A stretch of 64,000 nt of DNA from CAZOKZ01 sp964580585 (GTDB lineage: Bacteria; Sumerlaeota; Sumerlaeia; SLMS01; JAHLLQ01). The stretch is from contig CAZOKZ010000004.1 in assembly GCA_964580585.1 (NCBI GenBank), positions 57,406 through 121,405 on the forward strand, read 5' to 3'. The notes under the pieces are model-generated. The model was not told where the DNA came from. It ran no database searches and saw only the letters and a list, made by a program, of their open reading frames with translations. Positions 25,511-34,514 of this stretch are shown here, piece after piece. Position 1 is the first letter of the stretch. Each line of letters begins with the position of its first letter. The translations under genes were made by a program, and so were the position numbers.

Positions 25511-27556
25511 TTACGGTTTTTCCAGAGAGCCGGTTTCGGAATGATCGAGCACGTTACGCACTTTGCCCGCCAGTTCCTTGGAAGTAAATGGCTTCGGGAG
25601 AAATTGAAAATCCTCTTCGCCAATCCCGTACATATCCAAAATATCGTGGGAATATCCCGACATAAAGAGTATGCGAATGTCTGGATAGCGGCACCGGATT
25701 AACCGCGAGAGCTCATTACCGTTCAAGCCGGGCATAACCATGTCGGTCAGGATCAAGTCCAGAGGTGCGTCTTGGCTTTTCAGCCACAGGATGGCTTCCT
25801 TGCTGTCGCCCACGGCGATGATTCGATAACCATACGACTCCAGCACTCTTACCGCCAAGTCGCGCACCAGAACGTCATCCTCTGCGATAAGAATCGTTTC
25901 CGTTCCGCACAAATTTTCGGGTATTGTTGCGCATGGAATCGGATCGGTTTGCTGCTTGTCGGACACAGGGAAATAAACGTGGAACGTTGATCCACGACGC
26001 AGCTTGCTCGTCACACGAATCGTTCCATTATGTTGTTTGACGATGCCATAGATCGAGGCCAAGCCAAGCCCCGTGCCTTTGCCATGTTCCTTGGTGGTGA
26101 AAAACGGCTCGAATATCTTTCGCCGGGTTTCCGCATCCATCCCTTCGCCGTCGTCAATGACCGACAATCGAACGTATTGATCGGAAAGTGGTTCCTCGTT
26201 AGTATCCACCAGTGCTTCGTCGGCGGAGGTCACGCAAGTGGTAATGCGAAGAGTACCTCCCTTCGGCATGGCATCCTGGGCGTTGACCGCCAAGTTCATC
26301 AAAACCTGTTCGATCTGGTTCGCATCGGCGCGAATCGCGGGCAACCTCTCGGAAAGCTCAAATTCGATTTTGATATTTTCGCGGATCGTGCGTCGTAGCA
26401 ACTTTTGGAAATTATTAATTACCTCGTTGATGCCGATGATTCTGATTTGCAGCGTTTGCTTGCGGCTGAATGCCAGTAATTGACGCACAAGAGCGGACGC
26501 CCGGCGGCTTGCGCCTTGAATTTCCTCTACATATTCATGTCGCGGATCGTCGGGCTCAAACGCTTCCAGCAACAATTCGCTATACCCTTGAATCGGACAC
26601 AGTAAATTATTCAAATCGTGCGAAACACCACCCGCCAAACGACCGATGGCCTCCATTTTTTGTCCCTGCTGATGTCGTTCTTCGCTTTCTTGAAGGTTTT
26701 TCGCATAGGCTCGCAACGAATCCAACATATGATTAAGTATTCCGGCAAGGCCCGCGATTTCATCCTTTCCCTGCACCGGAAAATGAACGGTCTTATCGCT
26801 CCCCGCGCGAACCCGGTCCGCCGCTTCACTCAAGTTTTCAAGACGAACGACGATCAAACGCCGAAGCGCCGCCAGAATGAACGCCGTGGCCAAAAGACCC
26901 GCGAGAATCAGATAGATGGTAAACCAACGAACGCTCTTCAAGGCTTGTGGATAACTTTCCAACGGTTGGTCGGTTTCAAGCCAGAATGCAGGTTGCTGCG
27001 TCACATCCTGCACCAATATCCATGCTTCAATCGCGGTGGAATTCACGGCGAATACTTCTATTCCATTTGCAGCATCCGGTTGCCACCGTTGCGCGCTTTT
27101 TACTCTACTACTTTTTGAAGCGAGATCATGAATTTTCAAATCCAATGGAAGCTGGCTTTCAATTTCGCGAAGCAACCCTGGGTCAAGATACCGGCCAAAC
27201 ATCAGTGTTCCGCGCGAGGACCCCAGGCTTTGGCTTGTCAGAATCGGACTGCTCCCCACTACGGCCCATCCCTCCGGCGATTTGACGATTCCGTGGCCGC
27301 CTTCGGAATTTAATAAATACAGTTTTGCCATTTCCGTCTGCGAAAGGTACTGGACCGCATCGGGAGAAAGATGCGAAAGTTCTACTCCATTGGAATCGGG
27401 TGCGAATTGAAAAAGGACCTCTCCCGAAAGATCGAGAGCCAAAACAAAATCGACTCTCAAATTTTCAAGCGAGTCTTTTGTGTAATTTTGCTCCAGATAG
27501 GGTTCGTTGCGGTCACCGACATATTCGTATGTATCGTTCCAATGCCCGACATCCAT
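25511..27556 (-). CDS. Hybrid sensor histidine kinase with CHASE4-like sensor and receiver domain, N-terminus shortened
   Basis: A 681-residue hybrid kinase. It begins directly in a CHASE4-type sensor (GHWNDTYEYV), then a membrane helix (WFTIYLILAGLLATAFILAAL, about 212-232), a HAMP domain, the dimerisation domain with phospho-His in GGVSHDLNNLLCPI (about 310-325), an ATPase domain (NLAVNAQDAMPKGG, GKGTGLGLASIYGIV) and a C-terminal receiver with phospho-Asp in LILTDMVMPGLNG. CHASE4 proteins normally have a first membrane helix of about 40-70 residues before this point. Here an in-frame stop lies nine codons upstream, so that helix is missing; GAGG before 27556 could support the short start. 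It ends 38 bp from the convergent methyltransferase. Confidence 0.85.
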   Translation of the reverse strand: MDVGHWNDTYEYVGDRNEPYLEQNYTKDSLENLRVDFVLALDLSGEVLFQFAPDSNGVELSHLSPDAVQYLSQTEMAKLYLLNSEGGHGIVKSPEGWAVVGSSPILTSQSLGSSRGTLMFGRYLDPGLLREIESQLPLDLKIHDLASKSSRVKSAQRWQPDAANGIEVFAVNSTAIEAWILVQDVTQQPAFWLETDQPLESYPQALKSVRWFTIYLILAGLLATAFILAALRRLIVVRLENLSEAADRVRAGSDKTVHFPVQGKDEIAGLAGILNHMLDSLRAYAKNLQESEERHQQGQKMEAIGRLAGGVSHDLNNLLCPIQGYSELLLEAFEPDDPRHEYVEEIQGASRRASALVRQLLAFSRKQTLQIRIIGINEVINNFQKLLRRTIRENIKIEFELSERLPAIRADANQIEQVLMNLAVNAQDAMPKGGTLRITTCVTSADEALVDTNEEPLSDQYVRLSVIDDGEGMDAETRRKIFEPFFTTKEHGKGTGLGLASIYGIVKQHNGTIRVTSKLRRGSTFHVYFPVSDKQQTDPIPCATIPENLCGTETILIAEDDVLVRDLAVRVLESYGYRIIAVGDSKEAILWLKSQDAPLDLILTDMVMPGLNGNELSRLIRCRYPDIRILFMSGYSHDILDMYGIGEEDFQFLPKPFTSKELAGKVRNVLDHSETGSLEKP

Positions 27557-27874
27557 CGCTAACCTCGAAACAAAAACCCTTCAGGAGGAAGATACAAGAA
27601 CATCCTGTACGGACAAAACGCCTTTTTCGTTTTGAATTGCCCCTTAAAAGGCCGCTTTCGGGCATTGTTGGTGAGCCGCGAATTTCTTGAAAGGAAGCGA
27701 GGCGGTTGCTGCAAAACAATAATGTTCGGGCGCGCGCTTTGTTATGCGAAAATCAAGTCGTTGTCTAAGTATCAATATTTCAATAATTTACATTTTCCTT
27801 TTCAATGCCGATAAGTGGACCATTGCTTGCCTGATTACGAGTGGACGCTTAATTCAAAGAAACGGTATCGTCCA
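27557..27874. other. Non-coding divergent region
   Basis: A 318-bp gap between the hybrid kinase and the P-II gene. It contains T-rich and AT-rich stretches (27740-27800) likely to hold the P-II promoter. No gene, tRNA or clear operator is seen. The part next to the kinase could contain remnants of its missing N-terminus, but no frame encodes a membrane helix. Confidence 0.45.
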
Positions 27875-28201
27875 ATGGCAATCAACAAAATCACAGCGAT
27901 TATTCGGGATTTGCGCCTTGAAGCCGTCGAGGATGCGCTCAAGGCCGTGGGAGTTCCCAGCATTACAGTCAGTCGGGTGAAAGGCTATGGCCAACATGCG
28001 AATTTTTGTCGCTCGGACTGGATGGCTCCCCACGTTCGGATTGAAATTATCGAGGATGAAATCCGCGTACCCATTATTGTAAATGCGATACTGGAATCTG
28101 CTCGAACGGGAGAAGCGGATGACGGATTGGTTTACGTTGAATCGCTGGACGTTGTTTTGCGGATCCGAACCGGAGAAGCGCTTGGCAATTCCGCACACTG
28201 A
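27875..28201 (+). CDS. P-II family protein with shortened T-loop
   Basis: A 108-residue protein of the GlnB/GlnK fold. It has the N-terminal ITAIIRDLRLEAVEDALKAVGVPSITVSRVKGYG and the C-terminal VYVESLDVVLRIRTGE, which correspond to the P-II core and to the nucleotide-contacting B/C-loop regions. The T-loop between VKGYGQ and VRIEII is about 12 residues (HANFCRSDWMAP) against about 18 in GlnB, and has no Tyr at the uridylylation site. Instead it has a Cys, two His and a Trp-Met. P-II variants with altered T-loops are known beside metal-transport genes. It is 27 bp upstream of a Cys-rich membrane protein. Confidence 0.82.
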   Translation: MAINKITAIIRDLRLEAVEDALKAVGVPSITVSRVKGYGQHANFCRSDWMAPHVRIEIIEDEIRVPIIVNAILESARTGEADDGLVYVESLDVVLRIRTGEALGNSAH

Positions 28202-28228
28202 TAACAATTCGCCCTTTGAGGTCAAGAT

Positions 28229-28642
28229 ATGCCCGACGAAAAACAACATGACAAAAAAGCGACCGGAAATCGATCGGGCGTCGCGCGCGCCATTATTATT
28301 GGCGGGGCGTTGATCGCCGTCGGACGTATTGCGACAAATATCATTCGAAAAAATGCGACCGAAAACAAATTGATGACGGTTTTGACGCCAACGACCACAT
28401 CGAGTACCATTAATCAAACCAGCTTGGAATCCAGCGCGTTTTTCGCCGATGCTCAGGAAGTCGCTTCGCTCTTTTACTGTGGCTGTGGCGAATGCGGCGA
28501 TATGGTGCTCTCTACCTGTGTTTGCGAAAGTCCAAACGGTGGTATCGCCGAGCGTCGTTTTATTGAAAATCAACTCAAGGCAGGTCTTGAAAAAAACGAT
28601 GTCGTGGAAATGGTGAACATGCAATTTGGTCGAAAAATTTAG
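28229..28642 (+). CDS. Cys-rich single-helix membrane protein paired with the P-II gene
   Basis: A 137-residue protein with a basic N-terminus, one membrane segment (VARAIIIGGALIAVGRIATNI, about 18-38), a Thr/Ser-rich linker and a C-terminal domain with FYCGCGECG and STCVCESPNGG followed by an amphipathic RRFIENQLKAGLEKNDVVEMV helix. The last part resembles CcmH/NrfF-like zinc-ribbon modules (Cys motif then a helical hairpin) but I cannot assign it. GAGG lies before the start. It probably forms an operon with the P-II gene and may bind Cu, Zn or Ni outside the membrane (inference). Confidence 0.7.
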   Translation: MPDEKQHDKKATGNRSGVARAIIIGGALIAVGRIATNIIRKNATENKLMTVLTPTTTSSTINQTSLESSAFFADAQEVASLFYCGCGECGDMVLSTCVCESPNGGIAERRFIENQLKAGLEKNDVVEMVNMQFGRKI

Positions 28643-28818
28643 GGATACGAAACTTCGATGATCGATTGATCGTATACGGTATTATGCACCGGTTCTATTT
28701 TCGCAAGAATGGACGATAAAAAGCAAGGAGGCACGTTATTCGTCTGTAAATAAGAAACGTTTTTTTGTCTCTGCCTTCCAGGATTGGAAGCATATTCCTT
28801 TCATTTTAGGAGATCGTA

Positions 28819-29717
28819 ATGCCCCCACTTATTAAATCAACTCCATTGATCGCGATTTTTTTTATCCTGAGTGCGTTGTTTATATGGTTTCCTGCCATGG
28901 CGAACGATGAACACGATCATGCAACGCACGAAACCGAAATTGTTCAAGCGAAAGTCACAAACGAATATTGCCCCGTGATTCCCGACGAAAAAGTCGATCC
29001 GTCCATTTCCGTGGAATATAAAGGGAAACGCGTTTTTCTTTGCTGTAACATGTGCAGAAGAGATTTTCTGGAAAACCCCGAAGCCTACATTGATAATCTG
29101 CCTCAGTTTGCATCTGAAGTTCAAACTTCGCACGAAATTACCAGCGACGATCATCACCAGATGAACGAAGAAGAACGCCACGAATCGAACACCTCGCCTT
29201 CTCCCGAGCATCATCATGATGGCGAAACTCAAGAGATGCACGATCACGCAACCGATCACGGGGAGAGTGATGCGAGTGGTCTTGGCAAATTGGTAAACTT
29301 TGCGGGAAAATTCCATCCCGTGGTTGTTCACTTTCCAATCGCACTCGGCCTTGCCGCGTTGCTGGCCGAAATCCTCGCGCTGTTTACCAAGGCAGAATTA
29401 TTTCGCGCGGCGGCCCGATTCAGTATCGTGACCGCGGCTCTTGGCGCGCTTGTTGCGGTACCACTTGGGTGGCAACGACTGCATATTCTCATTATCCCGA
29501 GCTTGAAAACATCCTGGAATGGCATCGTTGGATTGGAACAAGCGAGAGTCTGTTGTTGATCGCCAGCGCGGTAATGAGTGAAATTGCGGCACGAAAAAAG
29601 TGCGGCAAATATTATCGAATCTATTTGGCGGTATTGGTTCTTGCGGCTGTCCTCATCGCAATAGCCGGACATTTGGGTGCCACCTTGATTTATGGCCCCG
29701 ACCATTTTACACTATAA
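28819..29717 (+). pseudogene. YHS-like plus DUF2231 membrane protein, broken by a 1-bp frameshift
   Basis: The first frame (from ATG 28819, AGGAG upstream) has a signal-like helix, a TRASH/YHS-like metal domain (VTNEYCPVIPDEKVDP..., FLCCNMCRRDFLENPEAY), a His-rich linker and the first half of a DUF2231 domain (FHPVVVHFPIALGLAALLAE, LGALVAVPLGW). After PLGW it runs out of frame and stops at 29559. The remaining DUF2231 half (ENILEWHRWIGTSESLLLIA, IAIAGHLGATLIYG) continues in another frame from about 29473 to 29717. Adding one G in CTTGGGTGGCAACG near 29471 restores one protein of about 299 residues. This may be a recent mutation or an assembly error. It precedes the copper ATPase and fits a metal role. 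Confidence 0.75.
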
Positions 29718-29742
29718 CCTCAAAGCAGAGGATACTTGCCAC

Positions 29743-32133
29743 ATGGCTCACGCACACAATCATTCGGATTCGCCTTCACCTGAGAAAGAACACGCGTGTT
29801 GTCATCATGACAAACACGATGCGGCGGCGCCTTTGGATGAAAAAGTCACCGATCCCGTTTGTGGGATGAAAGTGGACCCTGCGAAAGCTAAACACCATCA
29901 CACTCACGAGGGCGTGGATTATTATTTTTGCAGTGAAGGGTGTTTGACCAAGTTCAAAGCCGATCCTGGCAAATATCTAAATCCTCCTGAAAAGCACGAA
30001 GAAACGCGGGGAGAGAAAGATTTGGTTTACACCTGTCCGATGCATCCCGAAGTCGAGCAAATCGGCCCCGGGAATTGTCCGAAGTGCGGCATGGCTTTGG
30101 AGCCAAAGATCGCAACAGCGGAAGAGGATACCAGCGAACTGCGCGACATGACGCGTCGGCTTGGAGTGGGCGTTGTCTTTGCATTGCCAGTGCTGATACT
30201 CGCCATGAGCGAACACATTCCGGGCGTTCATCTTGGCGCGATCTTTCCCCGCACGGTTCAAATCTGGATCGAATTTGCACTCACAACCCCAGTGATGCTT
30301 TGGTGTGGGTTGCCGATTTTGCGTCTAGCCTGGCAATCGCTCAAAACGTGGAACCTGAACATGTTCACGCTGGTGGGGCTCGGAACCACGGTCGCGTATG
30401 GGTTCAGTATCGTCGCCACGCTGGCGCCCGACTTGTTCCCCGCTTCGTTCAAGGGAGAAGATGGAACCGTTGGCGTGTATTTCGAAGCCGCCGCCGTAAT
30501 CATGACGCTCGTTTTGCTGGGGCAGGTGCTCGAATTGCGCGCGCGCAGCCAGACCAGCAGCGCGATTAAATCTCTGCTTGGATTGGCGCCAAAAACAGCG
30601 CGCCGGATCGAGGGGGACGGAGTCGAGCGCGACGTGGATCTCACCGACGTTCTGGTGGGCGATCGCCTTCGCGTGCGTCCCGGCGAAAAAGTACCGGTCG
30701 ATGGCAAAGTTCTCGAAGGCGAAAGTTCTGTCGACGAATCCATGATCAGTGGCGAACCCATTCCCATTGCAAAACGCGCGGACGACGTTGTCACCGGCGG
30801 TACGGTGAACGGCACGGGCGGGCTGGTCATCGAAGCCACGCGCGTGGGGCGCGATACGTTGCTCGCGCAAATTGTGCAAATGGTCAGCGAAGCGCAACGC
30901 AGCCGCGCGCCGATTCAAAAACTCGCCGACGTGGTGGCGGGCTATTTTGTGCCCGCTGTTATTTTCGCGTCCGTTGCCACGTTTGTTGTTTGGGCAATTT
31001 GGGGACCGGCGCCAGCGCTTGCTTATGCGTTGATCAACGCCGTCGCGGTTTTGATCATCGCGTGCCCGTGCGCGTTGGGATTGGCGACGCCCATGTCGAT
31101 CATGGTCGGCACAGGACGTGGCGCTCAAATTGGCGTGTTGGTGAAAAACGCCGAAGTTCTCGAAGTCATGGAAAAAGTCACCACGCTTGTCGTCGATAAA
31201 ACGGGGACGCTGACCGTCGGCAAACCTTCGCTGACGTCCATCATTTCGCTTGGCGATGTGCCCGAGGACGAAATCGTTGCAATTGCCGCCGCGCTCGAAC
31301 GGGGAAGCGAACATCCTCTGGCTGCGGCAATTATTTCAGCGGCGGAAACGCGCAACCTTTCAATTGAAAATGTGAATGAATTTCAATCCATCACTGGCAA
31401 AGGCGTACAAGGCGTTTACCAAGGAAAACCCGCGCTCTTCGGCAACGCGCGATTGATGGAGGATGCGGTCATTGCGTTGGGTGAAAGCCTGAAACAAGCT
31501 GAGGCGTTACGCGCCGAAGGCCAGACTGTGATGTTCCTCGCGCTCGATGGCGCGTTGATTGGATTGCTTGGCGTTTCCGATCCGATCAAGGACACGACAC
31601 CCGACGCTATTCGCGCGCTACATGACGAAGGCATCGAAGTCATTATGCTGACCGGCGATAGCCGGGGAACCGCGCAAGCCGTTGCCAAGCGTCTGGGCAT
31701 CGACCGCATCGAAGCGGAAGTTCTGCCCGAGCAAAAACATCAGATCGTTAAAGAGTTGCAGCAACAAGGCAGGATCGTTGCCATGGCGGGGGACGGAGTC
31801 AACGACGCTCCGGCGCTGGCACAAGCGCACGTGGGAATCGCCATGGGAACGGGGACCGACGTGGCAATGGAAAGCGCGGGCGTGACGTTGGTCAAAGGCG
31901 ACCTGCGCGGCATTTTGAAAGCGCGCCGCCTGAGCCGCTTCACCATGCGCAACATTCGCCAGAATTTATTTTTTGCCTTTGTTTACAACGCGCTCGGCGT
32001 TCCCATCGCGGCGGGCGTGCTCTATCCCGTGTTTGGAATTTTGCTCAGCCCCATCATCGCCGCCGCCGCCATGACATTCAGCTCCGTTTCCGTCATTGGC
32101 AACGCCTTGCGACTGCGATCCGTGGAACTCTGA
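29743..32133 (+). CDS. copA: Copper/silver-translocating P1B-type ATPase with YHS and heavy-metal-binding domains
   Basis: A 796-residue ATPase. The N-terminus is His-rich, then a YHS domain (TDPVCGMKVDP..., YYFCSEGCLTKFKADP), then a heavy-metal-binding module (YTCPMHPEVEQIGPGNCPKCGMALEP). The core has the ion-site CPC in ACPCALGLATP, phosphorylated Asp in DKTGTLTVG, the SEHPLA His-Pro motif, TGDSRGTAQAVAKRLG and GDGVNDAPALAQA. It has eight membrane segments. The CPC motif and domain order match Cu(I)/Ag(I) exporters of the CopA/SilP type. The ATG at 29743 gives the usual MAHAHNH-type start; frame is open to 29692. The preceding YHS/DUF2231 gene likely belongs to the same unit. Confidence 0.92.
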   Translation: MAHAHNHSDSPSPEKEHACCHHDKHDAAAPLDEKVTDPVCGMKVDPAKAKHHHTHEGVDYYFCSEGCLTKFKADPGKYLNPPEKHEETRGEKDLVYTCPMHPEVEQIGPGNCPKCGMALEPKIATAEEDTSELRDMTRRLGVGVVFALPVLILAMSEHIPGVHLGAIFPRTVQIWIEFALTTPVMLWCGLPILRLAWQSLKTWNLNMFTLVGLGTTVAYGFSIVATLAPDLFPASFKGEDGTVGVYFEAAAVIMTLVLLGQVLELRARSQTSSAIKSLLGLAPKTARRIEGDGVERDVDLTDVLVGDRLRVRPGEKVPVDGKVLEGESSVDESMISGEPIPIAKRADDVVTGGTVNGTGGLVIEATRVGRDTLLAQIVQMVSEAQRSRAPIQKLADVVAGYFVPAVIFASVATFVVWAIWGPAPALAYALINAVAVLIIACPCALGLATPMSIMVGTGRGAQIGVLVKNAEVLEVMEKVTTLVVDKTGTLTVGKPSLTSIISLGDVPEDEIVAIAAALERGSEHPLAAAIISAAETRNLSIENVNEFQSITGKGVQGVYQGKPALFGNARLMEDAVIALGESLKQAEALRAEGQTVMFLALDGALIGLLGVSDPIKDTTPDAIRALHDEGIEVIMLTGDSRGTAQAVAKRLGIDRIEAEVLPEQKHQIVKELQQQGRIVAMAGDGVNDAPALAQAHVGIAMGTGTDVAMESAGVTLVKGDLRGILKARRLSRFTMRNIRQNLFFAFVYNALGVPIAAGVLYPVFGILLSPIIAAAAMTFSSVSVIGNALRLRSVEL

Positions 32134-32137
32134 ATTT

Positions 32138-32929
32138 TCAATGCACGAACGCAAGCGCGGCGATGCCGGAAAGCATCACAAGGGCAGCACTGATAATGGG
32201 AGCTTTGGCGGTCAGCGAAGAAAAACGTCCTCCGCTTGCGATCTTGGTCAAACCGATTACTACAAGTAGCCCCACACCGACGAGCGCCACAGCAAGACCC
32301 AGGCTAAATCCCGCGAGTAAAAACGCACCTCGGGCGAATTCACCTACAGACAGTGCCAGCAGCATGACCGTTACCGAAGCCGGACACGGAATGAGGCCGC
32401 CCGCTGCACCGAAAGCCACGATTTGGCGCGTCGAAGGATGCTCGCCCGTGCCGATGTAATCAGGCAGGTCGGCGGCATGAGCGCGCGCGTGTTCTTCATC
32501 GGTCATCAAGTCGTGATCATGATCATGGTGATCGCAATGGCCGTGTTCGTGATGATGTTCGTGTTCGTGGTGGGCATGTTCGCGTCGAAGCGCCTCGACG
32601 CGCCGCATGACGCGCCAACGTTTGGCCAGTAACCATGATCCGAGCAATATCACGATTACGCCACTGGCGATTTGCAGCCAATGCGTCGCCTGATCGGTAA
32701 ACGCTTCGCGTCCGAGAAATAAAGCGGTCATGGCGATGGCAACGACAACAAGGCTGTGTGTTGCCGCTACCGAAAGCCCGAGTACCACGGCGTCTCGTTT
32801 GGTGCCTTTGATTCCAATCAGGTATGCGGCGGTCAGCGTTTTTGCGTGGCCAGGTTCCAGCGCGTGCAGCGCGCCCAAGGCAACGGCGAGCGGAAAATAC
32901 ATCATCGAAAGCGAGTCGGGAATATTCAC
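32138..32929 (-). CDS. rcnA: Nickel/cobalt efflux protein, RcnA/NicO family
   Basis: A 263-residue membrane protein with about six helices. HALEPGHAKT near the N-terminus, VLGLSVAATHSLVVV, and a His-rich cytosolic loop (HEHEHHHEHGHCDHHDHDHD) between helices are the hallmarks of RcnA-type Ni/Co exporters. The second half has GGLIPCPASVTVMLLALSVG. It exports Ni(II) and Co(II). It lies 15 bp after rcnR in the same operon, and its stop is 4 bp from the convergent copper ATPase stop. Confidence 0.9.
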   Translation of the reverse strand: MNIPDSLSMMYFPLAVALGALHALEPGHAKTLTAAYLIGIKGTKRDAVVLGLSVAATHSLVVVAIAMTALFLGREAFTDQATHWLQIASGVIVILLGSWLLAKRWRVMRRVEALRREHAHHEHEHHHEHGHCDHHDHDHDLMTDEEHARAHAADLPDYIGTGEHPSTRQIVAFGAAGGLIPCPASVTVMLLALSVGEFARGAFLLAGFSLGLAVALVGVGLLVVIGLTKIASGGRFSSLTAKAPIISAALVMLSGIAALAFVH

Positions 32930-32944
32930 AGAAACAACTCCAAT

Positions 32945-33223
32945 TTATTTGAGGTATGAGCGCAGGATTTTCACTAGATCGTCGGCGGCTTCGAGCTGCT
33001 CGGGTGTGGCATTGTGATGGTCTTCGATCACATGTTCGCGCACATGGCCTTCGAGGACTTCGAGCATCAATCCCCCCAATGCGCCGCGACACGCGGCGAT
33101 GCGGTGCAGTACCACCGAACAGTCTTCCGATTTTTCCAACGCGCGTTCGACCGATTCCACCTGGCCTTTCAGGCGACGCACACGCGCCAGGAGTTTTTCT
33201 TTATCGCGAATCGTATGAGACAT
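32945..33223 (-). CDS. rcnR: Nickel/cobalt-responsive repressor RcnR (CsoR/RcnR family)
   Basis: A 92-residue all-helical repressor. It has the RcnR-specific metal ligands His3, Cys35, His60 and His64 (MSHTIRDKEK start, SEDCSVVLH, EGHVREHV), not the Cys-His-Cys set of copper-sensing CsoR. It therefore should sense Ni/Co. The start ATG at 33223 has GGAGG five bases upstream, and the frame's upstream extension (to 33277) is not used. An operator of the family lies 22 bp upstream, so it likely represses its own operon with rcnA. Confidence 0.93.
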   Translation of the reverse strand: MSHTIRDKEKLLARVRRLKGQVESVERALEKSEDCSVVLHRIAACRGALGGLMLEVLEGHVREHVIEDHHNATPEQLEAADDLVKILRSYLK

Positions 33224-33244
33224 AGCATCCTCCAAAAGATAACC

Positions 33245-33261
33245 ATACCCCCTATGGGTAT
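33245..33261 (-). promoter_or_regulatory. RcnR/CsoR-type operator upstream of rcnR
   Basis: ATACCCCCTATGGGTAT is a near-palindrome with a C/G tract flanked by ATAC/GTAT, the pattern of CsoR/RcnR operators. It is 22 bp upstream of the rcnR start and overlaps the expected promoter. Confidence 0.75.
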
Positions 33262-33486
33262 AAGGGCCGTGGCGCAAGGAGAAACCACCTTGCTATCGCG
33301 CGGAACAGCATTGCACGAATTCAAGTGTCAACTTCGCTTCAAATCGGACAATCAGAATGCCCATTGTCGCGTGGGTGGATATAAGTTCTTTGCTATCAGA
33401 CATGTAGAAAAGTCAATTTGCTGGTCCAACTGTTGCACATGAAATGCATGTCCAATGGGCGATTATTTCACACAGGAGAAAAAACA

Positions 33487-34191
33487 ATGAAATCGCGACC
33501 CTCTTTCAAATTGTTGGGCGTTCCTGTCATGGTCTTGGCGGTTCTGACGGCAAGCAGCGTTTGGGCGCAAAGCCCCACCAAAATGCCGAAACCGCCCGTT
33601 CCGGAAACGCATTCCCAACAAATGCACAAGATCGTTTCTGATGTTTCAATCGATTCCGAACCCATGCGGTTTCTGAGCGACCTGCGTGCGCTCGATTCGG
33701 TCGTCATCATCACACGAAATCATCTGGCCAATCTGACGGCTGTGTTGATGATGAATTCCTCCACTGAAATCGAAGCGGAAAAGAATGAATATGCGGCATT
33801 GCTCGATGAGCTCAAAAATGCCCGGACGACGCTGGCGTCGGTGCAAGTTGCTATTGAAACCTGCCAACTCGATTGCGCCAAGGTTGAACTACTGGCCTCG
33901 AAAGATCAAGCCCCGCCCGCCAATCACATGAAAACCATGGCGGAGAATGTGAAGTCAATTCATGCAAGTGCCACGGATTTTCGCACGGCGCTTCGGGCGA
34001 TTGAACAATCCTCTACGTCGTTGAGCAAAGACCCAAATCTCGGTCATCTCATTGACCGGCTGAAAGAAGCTCAACAAGCCATCGACCAAACGCTCGCGCT
34101 TTGCACCAGCGTGGTGACCCCGCAAGCGATGGAAACCGGAGGCACGTCAAATGCTCCGGCCACAATACCCACGCAACATAATCATGAATAA
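33487..34191 (+). CDS. Exported helical protein of unknown function
   Basis: A 234-residue protein. A signal peptide (LLGVPVMVLAVLTASSVWA, cut near VWA-Q) is followed by a Pro-rich start and long amphipathic helices (FLSDLRALDSVVIITRNHLANLTAVLM..., LIDRLKEAQQAIDQTLALC) with three Cys, ending in QHNHE. It is probably periplasmic. AGGAG lies before the start. Its location beside rcnRA and the His/Met-rich ends suggest a metal-stress role, but no known family is recognised. Confidence 0.75.
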   Translation: MKSRPSFKLLGVPVMVLAVLTASSVWAQSPTKMPKPPVPETHSQQMHKIVSDVSIDSEPMRFLSDLRALDSVVIITRNHLANLTAVLMMNSSTEIEAEKNEYAALLDELKNARTTLASVQVAIETCQLDCAKVELLASKDQAPPANHMKTMAENVKSIHASATDFRTALRAIEQSSTSLSKDPNLGHLIDRLKEAQQAIDQTLALCTSVVTPQAMETGGTSNAPATIPTQHNHE

Positions 34192-34221
34192 ACAGTTTTT
34201 GACCCACCAAGCTCCCCCCTC

Positions 34222-34252
34222 GGATGGAGCAACCTGCCCCCGTGCTCCATCC
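34222..34252 (+). terminator. Hairpin after the exported protein, probable terminator
   Basis: GGATGGAGCA and TGCTCCATCC form a perfect 10-bp stem with an 11-nt loop 30 bp past the stop. A T-run (CTATTTTT) follows only 20 bases later, so termination is likely but not certain. Confidence 0.5.
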
Positions 34253-34339
34253 AGATCAGTCAGGAAGGTTCTATTTTTAATGTAAAGTATAAGCTGCGCA
34301 GGTAGACCTTCTGGCATGTGACCGAATATCGTTTTTGGA

Positions 34340-34480
34340 GTGAAAGGCGGGATCTTCGATGAAGTGTCGAAACACATGGAAGAATTGCATGAAACAATCG
34401 TATCGAAGGATTTGAAAAGCGTCCATGGATTAGCTATAGACATCCGCAACGTGCTGCGTTTCCAGCACAAACGAAGGTAG
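34340..34480 (+). CDS. Possible 46-residue protein or gene remnant
   Basis: A GTG-started frame with protein-like composition (MKGGIFDEVSKHMEELHETI, then VSKDLKSVHGLAIDIRNV and a basic end). The frame extends nine codons upstream without a better start, and there is no ribosome site. It lies in an otherwise non-coding 323-bp stretch (34192-34514). A remnant of a longer gene is as likely as a small protein. Confidence 0.25.
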   Translation: MKGGIFDEVSKHMEELHETIVSKDLKSVHGLAIDIRNVLRFQHKRR

Positions 34481-34514
34481 TACTTAAAGCAGAAATCATA
34501 ATGATCGAGAAGCT

